41,017 nucleotides of DNA from Lysobacteraceae bacterium. Its GTDB lineage: Bacteria; Pseudomonadota; Gammaproteobacteria; Xanthomonadales; Xanthomonadaceae. Below the pieces are notes generated by a model, which was not told where the DNA came from, did not search any database, and saw only the letters and a program-made list of their open reading frames with translations. The DNA is taken from contig JAISFF010000054.1 in the NCBI GenBank assembly GCA_031263725.1, positions 1-41,017 on the forward strand, in the 5' to 3' direction. Shown here in pieces: positions 33,848 through 39,961 of this stretch. Both the position numbers and the translations under genes were made by a program. Every line of letters starts with the position of its first letter. The stretch's first letter is position 1.

Positions 33848-34339
33848 CTACGACTCTGTAACCCACGAAGTACCATCGAACACCTCCCAAAGCAACGTGA
33901 CGGCGCTCCTGTAAGAGGTACCACGCTGTGGGGTAACGAACTTCCAACTGCTTGGTGCTGTACATATAGCTAGGTCACTATCGTGACCAGCCCATGCATC
34001 CGTTGCACCACTATCGACTATCCACATCTTTCCGACATCATCAAGCACAGTCGAAGGTGGAGTATCCGCTGCTCCCTGCACGAGATTGCCTGAAAATGCG
34101 GCCATGCGGTAATTCAGCGCCTCAATCTCATTGTAGGCGTCCTGAAGCTCCTCAGACATAATATCCAGCGCTTCCGCGACATCGGCGGGATTTGCCGCCT
34201 GTACCCAACCTGCATCTTGCCTTGCATACGGCGTACCATCTTCAGGAGCTTCTGGAATTCCCCCTCCCGAACCTCCAGCATTAATAAATGGCGTAGACAC
34301 AAAGACTCCGCCACAATCGCCACTACGTCTACATTTCAT
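33848..34339 (-). CDS. Virion protein with DUF2793-like domain
   Basis: 163 aa, ATG 34339 overlapping the upstream stop as ATGA. Residues ~28-50 contain EDGTPYARQDAGWVQA, a linker motif shared by many phage tail fibre proteins. A helix (ALDIMSEELQDAYNEIEALN) follows, then a C-terminal domain with VGKMWIVDSGATDAWAGHDS, SWKFVTPQRGT and WEVFDGTSW, matching DUF2793 (a small fibre-tip-like beta domain). It could be a receptor-binding or capsid-surface protein. Its location between lysis and terminase genes is unusual for a fibre. Confidence 0.7.
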   Translation of the reverse strand: MKCRRSGDCGGVFVSTPFINAGGSGGGIPEAPEDGTPYARQDAGWVQAANPADVAEALDIMSEELQDAYNEIEALNYRMAAFSGNLVQGAADTPPSTVLDDVGKMWIVDSGATDAWAGHDSDLAICTAPSSWKFVTPQRGTSYRSAVTLLWEVFDGTSWVTES

Positions 34340-34740
34340 CGCGTGGTCTCTCCGCGCACAGTGATTGATCCATCCATCAGCGGCATAACTACCTCTTCCC
34401 CGCCACGCGGAAAGTATGCCTCGATGCTGTAGTACAGCTGACAGCGCCTGATATTGTCAGGGTTAAGCTGGACGGTTTCCGCGGCTGGTACCGCGATACT
34501 GATAACGCCCGCCGCTGGGTCAGTCAGCACCAAGCGGCCATTATCGGTCGTCAACTCCATCGCCAGCGTTTCATCGGCCGTCATACCCCAGCGGCCGGCG
34601 GCCGTCCTGACTTGCATGCGCAGGGAGTAGCCGGACAGGTCAAGCGGATCGCCAGCACAATCCAGGAACTCAATTCGGGTATTCCAGGTCGCGCCGCGAG
34701 TGACATGCAAGCCACAAGATTGTGAGGCGAAGACGCTCAT
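34336..34740 (-). CDS. Beta-sandwich structural protein
   Basis: 134 aa, ATG 34740. It contains VTRGATWNTRIEFLD, DPLDLSGYSLRMQVR, NGRLVLTDPAAGVISIAVPA and LYYSIEAYFPRGGEEVVMP. The pattern 'rGdtw...v...d..G.p.dLtG....m.vr' is that of small Ig-like phage proteins that sit in front of fibre genes. It is coupled by ATGA to the DUF2793-type gene, so the two probably work together on the virion surface. Confidence 0.65.
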   Translation of the reverse strand: MSVFASQSCGLHVTRGATWNTRIEFLDCAGDPLDLSGYSLRMQVRTAAGRWGMTADETLAMELTTDNGRLVLTDPAAGVISIAVPAAETVQLNPDNIRRCQLYYSIEAYFPRGGEEVVMPLMDGSITVRGETTR

Positions 34741-34754
34741 TGTCGGTTACTCGA

Positions 34755-35111
34755 TCACCGCCAATATCCGCTCAGCCTGTCCCGTAACCGGAAGCCCATC
34801 AGTAACCAGATTCTCTCGACCGCTTTCTGGCGTGCGATCTTCCGGCCGATTTCCGGATCGAAGTTCTCCGGACTCGCGCATGCAGACTCACCGGTGACGG
34901 TATAGCCGTTGCGCAGGACCAGCGTGCAGAATGTCAGCAGATCAAGCGCAGTCCCGGCACGCACACTGTTCGGACGATGGCCGCTTGCACCTGCCACACC
35001 ATCGGAGGCAGTGAAATAGAACTCGCTGGTAATCTCAGCCTCGATGTCCGCTGGCGTCACGCGCGGCGCGGTCAAGCCCTTGGCCTGGATTTCTCTTTCG
35101 ATATCGCTCAT
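34755..35111 (-). CDS. Phage gp49/gp66-family protein (N4 gp49 / Sf6 gp66)
   Basis: 118 aa, ATG 35111. The sequence EIQAKGLTAPRVTPADIEAE, LTFCTLVLRNGYTVTGESA, ASPENFDPEIGRKIARQ and ERIWLLMGFRLRDRL matches the Phage_gp49_66 family closely. It is widespread in prophages and usually near lysis or early genes. A function has not been established to my knowledge. It sits two bases before the 80-aa gene upstream of it. Confidence 0.85.
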   Translation of the reverse strand: MSDIEREIQAKGLTAPRVTPADIEAEITSEFYFTASDGVAGASGHRPNSVRAGTALDLLTFCTLVLRNGYTVTGESACASPENFDPEIGRKIARQKAVERIWLLMGFRLRDRLSGYWR

Positions 35112-35112
35112 G

Positions 35113-35355
35113 TCAATCCTCGTCTAAACACGGTGATTCAAGTTTCCGCTGGCCGCATGCCAGCAGGTAATGCGCTACGGTCCCGTCGGCATAGCAGCCG
35201 AGGCCGAACACCTCCAAATTAGTACCAGCCAGTACCAGGGCACCTTCGCGTACCTCGCCGTACTCGCCAGCCTCCAGTTCATCGGCGATGTTCCGCAGCA
35301 GTGCGGGAATGTCGGCCAATCCAGGATTCGGCAGCGCGTACAGCTTCGCAGTCAT
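35113..35355 (-). CDS. Small hypothetical phage protein
   Basis: 80 aa, ATG 35355, overlapping the Rz stop as ATGA. It reads as a helix (NPGLADIPALLRNIADELEA) followed by strands (REGALVLAGTNLEVFGLGCY) and a short Cys-containing tail (PCLDED). I do not recognise it. Small proteins of this kind often follow the lysis genes in prophages. Confidence 0.65.
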   Translation of the reverse strand: MTAKLYALPNPGLADIPALLRNIADELEAGEYGEVREGALVLAGTNLEVFGLGCYADGTVAHYLLACGQRKLESPCLDED

Positions 35356-35843
35356 TGCGCTTCCCCGATGTATGCCCGGATCACTGCCTGGCAGGCGGCG
35401 AGCTGGTGAATCGCTTCGTCCCCGTCTCCGGCGATTCGAAGAGCAATTGCCGCATCCTGCTCAGTAAATCCGGGGTGCGCTCCACCATCACCGACGCTGG
35501 CGCCGGTGGCAGTTCCCTCGGCGGGCACTGGCGGACATTGGAACCGCGACTGCAGGCGCAAATTGCCGTTGCGCAGATCAGCAATGGCAGCATCAGCCGC
35601 GCGCTGCGCAGCCTGTCGATTCTGTTCATAGACCCTTCCAATTTCGTTCAGTGCCTGCGATTGGGTGCGATACGCGGCCGCCTCACCTGTAGCGATCACC
35701 AGATCCGATGCGGCCTGTTCCAGTTGCGCGCTCACATGCTCGGCTTGAGCGTCAGATCGTGCCGCGTTCCCTCGGTAGTGCAGCGTCGCGCCAGTGGCGG
35801 CCAGAAGTGCGGCGCACAGTGCGGCGATGACGTACTTACTCAT
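35352..35843 (-). CDS. Rz: Inner-membrane spanin Rz
   Basis: 163 aa, ATG 35843. A single N-terminal membrane segment (VIAALCAALLAATGATLHY, residues ~4-22) is followed by a periplasmic coiled coil (AEHVSAQLEQAASDLVIATG ... IGRVYEQNRQAAQRAADAAI). This is the i-spanin layout. With the nested Rz1 it would fuse inner and outer membranes in the last step of lysis. It overlaps the holin-like gene before it by 8 bp. The C-terminal region (FQCPPVPAEGTATG) is longer than in lambda Rz (153 aa), but similar in total. Confidence 0.85.
   Translation of the reverse strand: MSKYVIAALCAALLAATGATLHYRGNAARSDAQAEHVSAQLEQAASDLVIATGEAAAYRTQSQALNEIGRVYEQNRQAAQRAADAAIADLRNGNLRLQSRFQCPPVPAEGTATGASVGDGGAHPGFTEQDAAIALRIAGDGDEAIHQLAACQAVIRAYIGEAQ
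35381..35629 (-). CDS. Rz1: Outer-membrane spanin lipoprotein Rz1, nested in Rz
   Basis: 82 aa in another frame wholly inside Rz, from ATG 35629 with GGAAGG upstream. It has a lipoprotein signal: MNRIDRLRSARLMLPLLICA, then a lipobox region ICAC (alternatively ending at the earlier Cys). After the Cys comes the short proline-rich segment CPPRELPPAPASV typical of Rz1. The mature protein would be anchored in the outer membrane and pair with Rz. Nested Rz/Rz1 is the lambda arrangement. Confidence 0.8.
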   Translation of the reverse strand: MNRIDRLRSARLMLPLLICATAICACSRGSNVRQCPPRELPPAPASVMVERTPDLLSRMRQLLFESPETGTKRFTSSPPARQ

Positions 35844-36129
35844 TACTGCACCTATCCTGTCGTTTCAATACCGCCAATGACCTAGCGTATGTCACCAGCG
35901 CCAATGCCAGCGCAACGACCAGGATCACCTGCTCCGGCTCAATGACGCCGGTCGCAGTCAAATCCCGCGCTACCAAGCTAGCGCACGCTGCAACAATCCC
36001 GATCAGTGAGATCCGGGCAACATGCGTGCTGACGCAGTGCGGCCTGGGCCCAAGCAGGAATATGACAAGCGCCCCGATGATCACGACGAAATTTGCACCG
36101 ATGAAGACCAGCATCAGCAACGTACCCAT
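35836..36129 (-). CDS. Membrane protein, second holin-like protein
   Basis: 97 aa from ATG 36129 (MGTLLMLVFIGANF), with GGGAGGA upstream; a longer frame to 36243 lacks support. Three hydrophobic segments (LLMLVFIGANFVVIIGALVI; ISLIGIVAACASLVA; VILVVALALALVTYA) and a basic C-terminus are visible. The lysis-cassette position suggests a holin, or an antiholin to the 123-aa protein. Its stop overlaps the start of Rz. Confidence 0.7.
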   Translation of the reverse strand: MGTLLMLVFIGANFVVIIGALVIFLLGPRPHCVSTHVARISLIGIVAACASLVARDLTATGVIEPEQVILVVALALALVTYARSLAVLKRQDRCSNE

Positions 36130-36130
36130 G

Positions 36131-36502
36131 TCATTCCTCCCGTTCCCCGCCACCACGTAGGCGATATCCGGAAAGAATCCTGCGTCCCTGTTCGTGAAGC
36201 ACACGTACCGACAAGCCCAACGCGCCGGCACGGACTTCAACATCGATCTTTCCGGCCGTCTCGCCGATAACCGGAAGATGCGGCAGGATCATGGCGACCA
36301 TTGCGGCCGCGAAAGCCATAGCGGCGATGCCGAAAGCCAGGCGAAGAGCTTTGTCAGGCGCCTGCTCGGGTTCGAAATAATACGAGGCGGCCGCGCCGAC
36401 GATTGCAGCGACCCATGCCCACGGCGACAGGCCGAAAATTGACACTGCGCCTGCGCTCGTTGCGATTGTTTTGAACGTGATTGCAGCAGTCTCGGCTTTC
36501 AT
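36131..36502 (-). CDS. Holin-like membrane protein
   Basis: 123 aa, ATG 36502 overlapping the endolysin stop as ATGA. A soluble start (MKAETAAITFKTIATSAGA) precedes hydrophobic segments (SPWAWVAAIVGAAASYYF; LAFGIAAMAFAAAMVAMI) and a charged cytoplasmic tail. MKAETA...FGLSPWAWVAAIVGAA is a pattern seen in Gram-negative prophage holins. It would form the lesions that free the endolysin, with the following 97-aa membrane protein as partner. Confidence 0.75.
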   Translation of the reverse strand: MKAETAAITFKTIATSAGAVSIFGLSPWAWVAAIVGAAASYYFEPEQAPDKALRLAFGIAAMAFAAAMVAMILPHLPVIGETAGKIDVEVRAGALGLSVRVLHEQGRRILSGYRLRGGGEREE

Positions 36503-37032
36503 TGCTTGTCGGCGCCCATTTCCTTGAACAGCTCCTTGGCCTGAGCCAGCCTGCGGCGCCGATCATCGAGCCCATTCGTGCCGCCGTTGATCTTCTTCGT
36601 CACTCCAACGATGTCATCGGCTTGCGCCAGCTGCCGGATGCTTGGCCGGTAGATGCACCAGTACCATGCTGCGGCATCCACGGCATCCGGTAGCCTGGTC
36701 AACATCAGCGGATCACGCACCACCCGATCATCGCCGTACTTCCACTTGCTGTAGGCAGCGTGGTTTGCCCGGCCGGTAATCTGGATCAACCCATGGCCCT
36801 TGAACCGCACGCCATCGCCCGGCTGAGTGTTTCCGAGATCCGTCCGGCCCTCGTATGCGCGCCCGGAGGCATACTCCGTCGCAGTACGGAAACCGTCCGA
36901 CTCATGGGCAACTTGAGCCAGAAAATGGGCTTTTTCGAGAGGCGTCACAATGCCGAAACGAATGCACGCATCTTCCAGCGCCTGCGCGTACTTACCCGCG
37001 CCCATCGCAGCAGCGACAGTTTCAGTGCTCAT
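36499..37032 (-). CDS. Endolysin, glycoside hydrolase family 19 (chitinase-like lysozyme)
   Basis: 177 aa from ATG 37032 with GAGG eight bases upstream. The longer in-frame extension to 37464 is excluded because it would run through the tRNA gene. Family 19 features are AHFLAQVAHESDGFRTATEY (catalytic Glu), ASGRAYEGRTDLGN, GDGVRFKGHGLIQITGRANH and the C-terminal GVTKKINGGTNGLDDR. There is no signal peptide, so release depends on the holins. It would cut peptidoglycan. Confidence 0.9.
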   Translation of the reverse strand: MSTETVAAAMGAGKYAQALEDACIRFGIVTPLEKAHFLAQVAHESDGFRTATEYASGRAYEGRTDLGNTQPGDGVRFKGHGLIQITGRANHAAYSKWKYGDDRVVRDPLMLTRLPDAVDAAAWYWCIYRPSIRQLAQADDIVGVTKKINGGTNGLDDRRRRLAQAKELFKEMGADKQ

Positions 37033-37050
37033 TGTGATGGCCTCAAAATG

Positions 37051-37125
37051 TGGTAGCGGCGGCCGGACTCGAACCGGCGACATCCTGGGCATGAACCAGG
37101 CGGGCTGCCTCTGCCCTACGCCGCA
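37051..37125 (-). tRNA. tRNA-Met (anticodon CAU), unusual 1-72 pair and position 37
   Basis: The minus strand folds as a full cloverleaf of 75 nt including encoded CCA. It has D stem GGGC/GCCC with a short loop AGAGGCA, anticodon stem CCTGG/CCAGG with loop TTCATGC, variable loop of five bases, T stem GCCGG/CCGGC with loop TTCGAGT, then CGCCGCT, discriminator A and CCA. Six acceptor pairs form but positions 1 and 72 are T and T. Position 37 is G rather than the A expected beside a CAU anticodon. The tRNA lies between the terminator and the endolysin start (18 bp), so it is phage-borne. Confidence 0.9.
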
Positions 37126-37130
37126 GGCAT

Positions 37131-37156
37131 AAAAAAGGCCCGGTAGGAACCGGGCC
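37131..37156 (-). terminator. Strong rho-independent terminator before the tRNA and lysis genes
   Basis: Read on the minus strand, GGCCCGGT - TCCT - ACCGGGCC makes a perfect 8-bp GC-rich stem with a 4-base loop, followed by six Ts. It is placed after the late leader and just before the tRNA, as tR' is in lambda. Late expression would therefore need antitermination. Confidence 0.9.
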
Positions 37157-37175
37157 AACAGGTGGTTTTTGAAAG

Positions 37176-37252
37176 CCGTCCCGACTATCCAGGGGGGTAC
37201 AAGCCGGGACGGGACCATCCATGAGCGTGGGCCGATCACACTATCGCCCACG
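37176..37252 (-). other. Two further hairpins in the late leader
   Basis: CCGTCCCG (37176-37183) can pair with CGGGACGG (37205-37212). CGTGGGC (37226-37232) can pair with GCCCACG (37246-37252) around a 13-base loop. The second starts at the expected transcription start of the late promoter (about 37253). Together with the terminator this makes three hairpins in a row. The first may pause polymerase or load an antitermination factor. Confidence 0.55.
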
Positions 37253-37259
37253 GTGGGAA

Positions 37260-37288
37260 TAAATACCGCGTTCAGAGTCCCGGCACAA
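37260..37288 (-). promoter_or_regulatory. Candidate late promoter
   Basis: On the minus strand TTGTGC (37288-37283) is followed by 17 bp and TATTTA (37265-37260). The palindrome array abuts its upstream side (next base 37290). Transcription would start near 37253 and proceed into the hairpins, terminator, tRNA and lysis genes. Assigned by eye; no other equally good pair was seen in 37160-37530. Confidence 0.5.
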
Positions 37289-37289
37289 C

Positions 37290-37340
37290 TGCGGAACCGC
37301 ATGCGGAAAAAAACCATCCGCATGCGGAATTGGTGCGGAA
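37290..37340. promoter_or_regulatory. Array of TGCGGAA sites with two CCGCATGCGG palindromes
   Basis: TGCGGAA occurs at 37290-37296, 37302-37308, 37323-37329 and 37334-37340. Perfect 10-bp palindromes CCGCATGCGG lie at 37297-37306 and 37318-37327, 21 bp apart (two helical turns). The array sits directly upstream of the -35 of the candidate late promoter. This is what a tandem dimer-binding activator or repressor site looks like. Confidence 0.7.
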
Positions 37341-37402
37341 GTCCGCTGCACCCTAACAACCCATAACAAGCGCCGTCATAAACAGCAGCGGGCGTCCACT
37401 CC

Positions 37403-37530
37403 GCCCGCGCGTCTGGACTACCCGGCGGAGTCTTCCGGGGATCGCGCGTTGCTGCCGGCGACATAATGCGATGCCGAGCAGGATCAGTGGTATCCGGAAT
37501 CTGCGGGCCGACGTGTAGGAAAGCCCCTAC
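37403..37530. repeat. Late-control segment, parent of the copy at 3316-3433
   Basis: Shared blocks in order are 37403-37423, 37437-37451, 37455-37460 and the GTAGG...CCTAC inverted repeat at 37515-37530. It starts one base after the stop of the 282-aa gene and ends ~60 bp before the palindrome array. I see no ORF in 37157-37531; with the features listed it is a control region of ~375 bp. Confidence 0.8.
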
Positions 37531-37531
37531 A

Positions 37532-38380
37532 TCAACCGTCGCCGAACAGACGCCATCCGAATTCGCGCCGACCCTCGATCAGTGCGCCATCCAGAACCAT
37601 CTTCGCCGCCGCGTAGACCCGAGAGTATGTGGACCGCCGCAACTTCGTAGCGCGCGCGCGGTTCTTGAGTGTTGATTGCTGTTGTGGATACACCAGATCA
37701 CAAAGCGCATCATGAACTATAAGCCGGAGCCGCCGATCAGCAACACCGCCCAACTCTAATTCCATCCGCTCAAGGCCAGGCGAATCCCTCTCCACCTGCG
37801 CCATGGCCAGCGTCACCAGCTTGGACGTCGCTGCCGGCGCGGCTTGGGTAGCGACAGCAATCGCAACGCCCTCCGCAACAGGGTCTGACATCAACCCGAC
37901 GGCCCCGGCGACATCGCTCCCCGACAAGGGCACCACCGTGCCACGGCCTGCCACCGGCACGCGATACCCGCCGCTGACCAGCATTCTGGCCAGCAACTCA
38001 AGAGCATCACGATCCGTCGACCATAACCCGGCCGGATCCACACCTTGGGCACCACTCGGCTTGCGGGACCTCACGGTCATGGGCTCTTCCGGCTGCCTTG
38101 ACTGGGCCAATGCCGCGCCATCCGATACCGCCTCGGATGACAGCACGCCAGCTGAAAGCATCCACGCGGCTGCACCCATTTTCGACCCAGCTGACTCAAT
38201 CTGCTCGATCAGCAGCAGATCCTTCAGGAGCCCGCCCACGAACGCGCGCGTGATTCGAAGACCACCGCTCCCCGCCAACTGTTTCACCAACTGGCGCTGC
38301 AGCTCCGTCTGCGTCAGGCGCCCGGCGCTTTGCAGTTCCTGCAGCACGAGAAAAAGGCAGTAGTCACGGAATGCGCTCAT
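37532..38380 (-). CDS. Candidate late regulator (Q-like position)
   Basis: 282 aa, ATG 38380. It begins with a winged-helix-like section (CLFLVLQELQSAGRLTQTEL; GGLRITRAFVGGLLKDLLLI). The middle is low-complexity and Ala/Val-rich. The C-terminal ~70 residues are helical and basic (LRLIVHDALCDLVYPQQQST; ATKLRRSTYSRVYAAAKMVL), resembling the DNA-binding end of phage late antiterminators with the 'r.....S..tY...l..A...l' pattern. It is the last early gene, immediately upstream of the late-control region, exactly where Q is in lambda. Function is inferred from position plus a weak C-terminal pattern. Confidence 0.6.
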   Translation of the reverse strand: MSAFRDYCLFLVLQELQSAGRLTQTELQRQLVKQLAGSGGLRITRAFVGGLLKDLLLIEQIESAGSKMGAAAWMLSAGVLSSEAVSDGAALAQSRQPEEPMTVRSRKPSGAQGVDPAGLWSTDRDALELLARMLVSGGYRVPVAGRGTVVPLSGSDVAGAVGLMSDPVAEGVAIAVATQAAPAATSKLVTLAMAQVERDSPGLERMELELGGVADRRLRLIVHDALCDLVYPQQQSTLKNRARATKLRRSTYSRVYAAAKMVLDGALIEGRREFGWRLFGDG

Positions 38381-38808
38381 GCCAGCTCGATCTCGATCGG
38401 ATAGTGGTACTCAACTTCCCGCTTCTTGATCCTGAATTCTTTGGTCTGGCGCCCTTTCACGTCGACGAACCGATACCGGCCGTCGACCAGAAATTCCAGA
38501 AAATCGGCCACGTACTTCGTTCCGCCCGGCAGGTGCACCGGCACCTGACGCAGCCAGAACAGCACTTCGCCGGCCTCGCGCCGCAACTTCAACTGCTCGT
38601 AATACCGGGCCTCGCGTTTGCTATCGAACCGGATTCCATCAACCGTGGTGACCTGGTTCCCGTACTTCGACCGCTCCTCGCCGCCAACATCGGCACCGAG
38701 CCCAGCCACAGAGGCCGTCTTCTGTGGCGCCTGCTGTTGTTGCACCAGCCGACGCATGCTCTCGGGCATGTCCTCGATCCTGGAAAACCGCAGCGATCGT
38801 TTACTCAT
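38377..38808 (-). CDS. DUF1064 family, predicted PD-(D/E)XK nuclease
   Basis: 143 aa, ATG 38808 overlapping the upstream stop as ATGA. After a disordered Gln-rich start, NQVTTVDGIRFDSKREARYY and VPVHLPGGTKYVADFLEF match DUF1064, and YVADFLEFLVDGRYRFVDVK with KGRQTKEFRIKKREVEY gives the D...D/E.K core of a restriction-like nuclease. Such phage proteins may resolve recombination junctions. It stands in the early region next to replication genes and ends 4 bp inside the next gene. Confidence 0.85.
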   Translation of the reverse strand: MSKRSLRFSRIEDMPESMRRLVQQQQAPQKTASVAGLGADVGGEERSKYGNQVTTVDGIRFDSKREARYYEQLKLRREAGEVLFWLRQVPVHLPGGTKYVADFLEFLVDGRYRFVDVKGRQTKEFRIKKREVEYHYPIEIELA

Positions 38809-39299
38809 GGGTACGTGGCCCTCCCGGTCAGCACCGCCATCGCGCGCGCTTTGATCTCATCCACTCGTCGCACAAAATCAGCCACCAACTCGCCCAACTC
38901 ATCCCCCATCAACAGGACCGCCGCAAGCTGCTCGCGGCTCATGTGCGAAAACGGATCAGCCGAGCCGGTTTGCGACGTCGGCACAATCGTCCCCGGTGCC
39001 GCCGGAACTTCGGCAGGCATGTTAGCCAGCTCCGTTGGCCACCACGTCACTTCATCACGCCCATTTCGTGAGTTCCATTTCATCGGCCCGCGCTGAACCA
39101 AGCCCCTGTTGGCCAGCTCGCGCAGGATGCCGGCCACACCGGCTACGGAGATCTCGGCGCAGGCCCTCGGATGCCGCAGTGATTCCGCGGCCGCGATCAT
39201 CGAATCGTGCACATCGGCCACGGTCTGTGCCTCACCCTGCCCAAGGCAATGCAGGGCCAGTTCCCGGTGATACGTGCGCAGTTGTTCCACGGGAATCAT
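38805..39299 (-). CDS. Early protein with winged-helix-like domain
   Basis: 164 aa, ATG 39299 (ATGA with the upstream stop). Residues ~1-100 look like a winged helix: helices CLGQGEAQTVADVHDSMIAA, ISVAGVAGILRELANRGLVQ and a wing DEVTWWPTEL. The rest is a Pro-rich linker followed by a helix (HMSREQLAAVLLMGDELGEL; ADFVRRVDEIKARAMAVL). It could bind DNA or help the helicase loader. No named family is recognised. Confidence 0.65.
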   Translation of the reverse strand: MIPVEQLRTYHRELALHCLGQGEAQTVADVHDSMIAAAESLRHPRACAEISVAGVAGILRELANRGLVQRGPMKWNSRNGRDEVTWWPTELANMPAEVPAAPGTIVPTSQTGSADPFSHMSREQLAAVLLMGDELGELVADFVRRVDEIKARAMAVLTGRATYP

Positions 39300-39961
39300 G
39301 CGTCCGGGCTCTCGCCCTCGTCCGGATGCAGCATCGTTTTAATCTTCGACATCGCAGCCGTCGCCACTTCTGGCGTTCGCGGACCGGGATCCCGGCGCTC
39401 CTGCGTGAGCACTGCTGGTGCATCAGGCAGCGCGCGACCCAGGCAGATCATTTCAGTCACCGCGTCGTAGGCAGCACTCAGCATGCGCTCACCGGCATCG
39501 ACCGATGCGGTTCGGTAGCTGTGCCAGTCCAGGTACGAGGCCACGGCGCGCGCGGCCTGACTCCACTCGGCACCGGGCCGGGTCAGCTCGGCACGGATCT
39601 GGCCGATGTTCGGGATGCCCAGACACAGCATCCGCATTTCGGGCAGCACCGGCGGCCACGCCTTGCCCAGGTCGACATGCCGATCCAGCGCATCCAGGAC
39701 GGTTTTCCGGCTGAACGGCGCCAGCCGCTGCGCCCACATCATCCCGGCCACGGTCAGCGCACCGGTGTCGTCGACCGGGAGCTGTCCGAGAAACCGCGCC
39801 CAGCGCGCACCGTAGGCGGCAATGCCCGCCACCCACAGCCGGGACAGCGTGCCGATGGTTCGGGTATCAACTGAGATCGAGTCCGTTTCGTTCGGCGATT
39901 TCGTTGAGTCGGTTGGCTGCGTCGTCAACGAGGCTACCGCCGCTTGATGAACTGGTTGCAT
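39296..39961 (-). CDS. Replication protein P-like helicase loader
   Basis: 221 aa from ATG 39961 (MQPVHQAAVASL), which has GGGAGG upstream and lies inside the preceding gene by 95 bp; a start at 39997 is possible. The key part, ALTVAGMMWAQRLAPFSRKT, VLDALDRHVDLGKAWPPVLP, EMRMLCLG, fits the lambda-P family pattern '...W.P.l.ef...c'. The C-terminus is helical. It probably delivers the host helicase DnaB to the origin together with the DUF1376 protein encoded just before it. Confidence 0.65.
   Translation of the reverse strand: MQPVHQAAVASLTTQPTDSTKSPNETDSISVDTRTIGTLSRLWVAGIAAYGARWARFLGQLPVDDTGALTVAGMMWAQRLAPFSRKTVLDALDRHVDLGKAWPPVLPEMRMLCLGIPNIGQIRAELTRPGAEWSQAARAVASYLDWHSYRTASVDAGERMLSAAYDAVTEMICLGRALPDAPAVLTQERRDPGPRTPEVATAAMSKIKTMLHPDEGESPDA

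Noticed and set aside
37290-37340. CRISPR-like array
   Set aside because: The repeat unit is only 7-10 bp, with spacing of 11-21 bp and no leader or cas genes; an operator array explains it better.
37033-37464. Longer N-terminus for the endolysin
   Set aside because: It would translate through the tRNA gene, the terminator and the promoter region; ATG 37032 has a good ribosome site and begins the family 19 domain.
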